A stretch of DNA of 64,000 nt, from positions 1-64,000 of the forward strand of contig JBEGVK010000055.1 of assembly GCA_041178405.1 (NCBI GenBank), in the 5' to 3' direction. Positions 62,553 to 64,000 of the stretch are shown piece by piece. The notes under the pieces were generated by a model. It made no database searches. It was not told where the DNA came from and was given only the letters and a program-made list of their open reading frames with translations. Positions within the stretch are counted from its first letter, which is position 1. Each line of letters begins with the position of its first letter. This DNA is from UBA668 sp041178405. Lineage in GTDB: Bacteria > Actinomycetota > Acidimicrobiia > Acidimicrobiales > Ilumatobacteraceae. The position numbers and the translations under genes were made by a program.

Positions 62553-64000
62553 GTGCGCAACAGTCGTCGTGGCCGGGGAGCCGGCCGCATCGTCGCCGCT
62601 GTGGTGATCAGTCTCGGGCTGGTCGCTGCCGCGTGCAGCAAGAAAGAAGAGATCGCCGAGGACACGTCGCCCGCCACGAGCGGCGACCCGAATGCGACAC
62701 AGCCCACCGTCACCAACGCCCCGGTGACCATGCCCGAGGTCGAGCCCGTCATGGGCGGCCGGCTCGTCATCGGCGGCGAGGCCGAGGTGTCGAACCCGTG
62801 GACGCCTGCCGCCATGCAGTGCGACTCCTTCTGCCACATGCGTGCCCGCAGCTTCTACGACCCGCTGGTGTCGGTCGACGACGAGCTCAACTGGCGCCCC
62901 TTCCTCGCCGAGAGCATCACGCCGAACGCCGAGAGCACCGAGTTCACCATCAAGATCCGCGAGGGAATCTCGTTCCACGACGGCACGCCGCTCAATGCCG
63001 ACGCCGTCATGTACAACCTCAATGCGACCGGCAGCGGACTGCTGGTGAGCGCCGGCGTGAAGGACCTCGCCCGCGATCCAGCATGCTGGAAGGCCGACGG
63101 CGGCCTGGCCAACAATGCGTGCAAGCTGGTGATGGACAAGGTCGACGAGTTCACCTTCGTGATCAAGACCGGCAAGGACGGCAATGCAGGCGATCCTCTG
63201 CCGTGGCCGCTGTTCCCCTACTACCTCGGCGGCCAGTTCGGTCTCGTCGCCTCGCCGACGTGGCTCGACGCCGTCGCTGCCGGCACGGCGAACGCCACTG
63301 ATGCGGTCGGAACCGGGCCCTTCATGTTCAAGGAGTACGCGCCCGGCGAGGGCGGCAAGCTCGTCGTGACCCGGAACCCGAACTACTGGCAGACCGACTC
63401 AGCCGGCCGCCAGCTCCCGTACCTCGACGAGATCGAGTTCCGCGTCATCCCCGACTCTCAGGTCCGCGCTGCGGCACTCGAGTCAGGCGACGTCGACCTC
63501 ATCTCGACCTCTGATGCGGCGGTGGTCAGCGAGTACGACCCCGGATTCGGCGCTACCACCGACTTCAACTTCCTGCTCCAGGCTCAGTACAGCGAGACCA
63601 ACTACATCCTGCTGCACCTCTCCAAGCCTGGCCCCCTGCAGTCCAAGGAGGTCCGCTGCGCGCTCCACCAGGCGCTCGACAAGGACGACCTGATCGCCAC
63701 CGTGGCGAACGGCTACCCCGCGATCGCCAACGGCCCGTTCTCGCCAGGCCAGGAGGGCAACCTCGCCGACAACGGCGCGCCGACCTACGACCCCGACGCC
63801 GCCGCTGCGGCGATCGCGGCCTATGAGGCTGCCAATGGCGAGATCACGATCAACTACTCCACCACCACGTCGGCGAGCAGCCTCGCCACGGCCGAGTACC
63901 TGCAGGATGCGTGGGGTGCCGTAGGCGTCGACGTAACAATCACCCAGATCGAGCAGTCGAAGCTCATCAACAACGCGCTCTTCGGCGCTCCCGAGTTCGA
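62553..64000 (+). CDS. ABC transporter substrate-binding lipoprotein, family 5 (partial)
   Basis: The gene runs off the window after 482 codons. The N-terminus has a twin-arginine-like basic start (RNSRRGRGAGR), a hydrophobic stretch and lipobox VAAAC. The body shows family 5 (oligopeptide/nickel) signatures: SFYDPLVSVDDELNWRPFLAESI, FTIKIREGISFHDGTPLNADAV, GTGPFMFKEY and ALHQALDKDDLI. AGGGGG (62541-62546) lies 6 nt before GTG 62553; ATG 62523 is an alternative. It would bind a peptide or similar solute outside the membrane. Confidence 0.88.
   Translation, partial: MRNSRRGRGAGRIVAAVVISLGLVAAACSKKEEIAEDTSPATSGDPNATQPTVTNAPVTMPEVEPVMGGRLVIGGEAEVSNPWTPAAMQCDSFCHMRARSFYDPLVSVDDELNWRPFLAESITPNAESTEFTIKIREGISFHDGTPLNADAVMYNLNATGSGLLVSAGVKDLARDPACWKADGGLANNACKLVMDKVDEFTFVIKTGKDGNAGDPLPWPLFPYYLGGQFGLVASPTWLDAVAAGTANATDAVGTGPFMFKEYAPGEGGKLVVTRNPNYWQTDSAGRQLPYLDEIEFRVIPDSQVRAAALESGDVDLISTSDAAVVSEYDPGFGATTDFNFLLQAQYSETNYILLHLSKPGPLQSKEVRCALHQALDKDDLIATVANGYPAIANGPFSPGQEGNLADNGAPTYDPDAAAAAIAAYEAANGEITINYSTTTSASSLATAEYLQDAWGAVGVDVTITQIEQSKLINNALFGAPEF

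Overview
The window looks like a chromosomal segment of a high-GC actinobacterium. The best fit is the Ilumatobacter-like part of class Acidimicrobiia, but this is inferred from gene content and was not tested by a search. Supporting markers are a WhiB regulator, a GarA-type FHA protein followed by an FtsR-like MerR regulator, the tatC-helY pair, a DUF4193-like protein, an SCO6745-family protein and a DUF5522 protein. Coding density is high, with many 4-bp stop/start overlaps. At least 27 genes start 6-8 nt after a TANNNT hexamer, which suggests that leaderless transcription is common.

Layout. 1-8736: tatC, helY, a lone YegS-like C-terminal domain, an M20 amidohydrolase, a double-length ThyX-like protein and three small proteins. 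8741-14192: enoyl-CoA hydratase, an Arg-Asp-repeat protein, a gamma carbonic anhydrase-fold protein, prmA and a phytoene-desaturase-like oxidoreductase. 14240-22965: a catabolic block with a creatininase-family protein, an N-carbamoyl-amino-acid/allantoate hydrolase, a three-gene ABC importer, a cytosine-deaminase-like enzyme, a gamma-glutamyltransferase-like enzyme and a glycerophosphodiester phosphodiesterase. 22988-29462: aldehyde dehydrogenase, acyl-CoA synthetase, SirB1-type protein, alpha/beta hydrolase, acyl-CoA dehydrogenase and a CopD-like membrane protein. 29484-33718: ispH, a DUF512 PDZ/radical-SAM protein, der, a small zinc-ribbon membrane protein and tRNA-Pro(GGG).

33828-38501 holds an unfamiliar envelope operon: a lipoprotein with a DxSxS metal-site motif, a four-helix membrane protein and a single-pass OmpA-domain protein. 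A SRAP protein and a membrane-tethered HTH protein follow. 38508-46816 is the conserved actinobacterial glycine-cleavage/GarA neighbourhood (HIT protein, CDP-alcohol phosphatidyltransferase, gcvH, garA-like, ftsR-like, bifunctional nuclease, MerR, gcvT, and gcvP on the other strand behind a tandem glycine riboswitch).

47114-53160: SCO6745-family protein, class V aminotransferase, EamA exporter, two peptidoglycan hydrolases and a small zinc-finger protein. The stretch from the end of the exporter to the start of the zinc-finger gene is bounded by two copies of one 18-bp perfect palindrome. 53268-56310 is a compact RpiR regulator / clavaminate-synthase-like oxygenase / threonine-aldolase-like module. 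I suggest it hydroxylates an amino acid at C-beta and then cleaves it to glycine and an aldehyde. 56429-64000: WhiB, an APH-fold kinase, a phosphoribosyltransferase, a three-subunit xanthine-dehydrogenase-type molybdoenzyme, DUF5522, and the start of an oligopeptide-type binding protein that runs off the window.

The most interesting candidates are the oxygenase-aldolase module, the vWA-like/4TM/OmpA operon, the paired palindromes, and the ThyX-like protein whose signature motif is split between its two halves.
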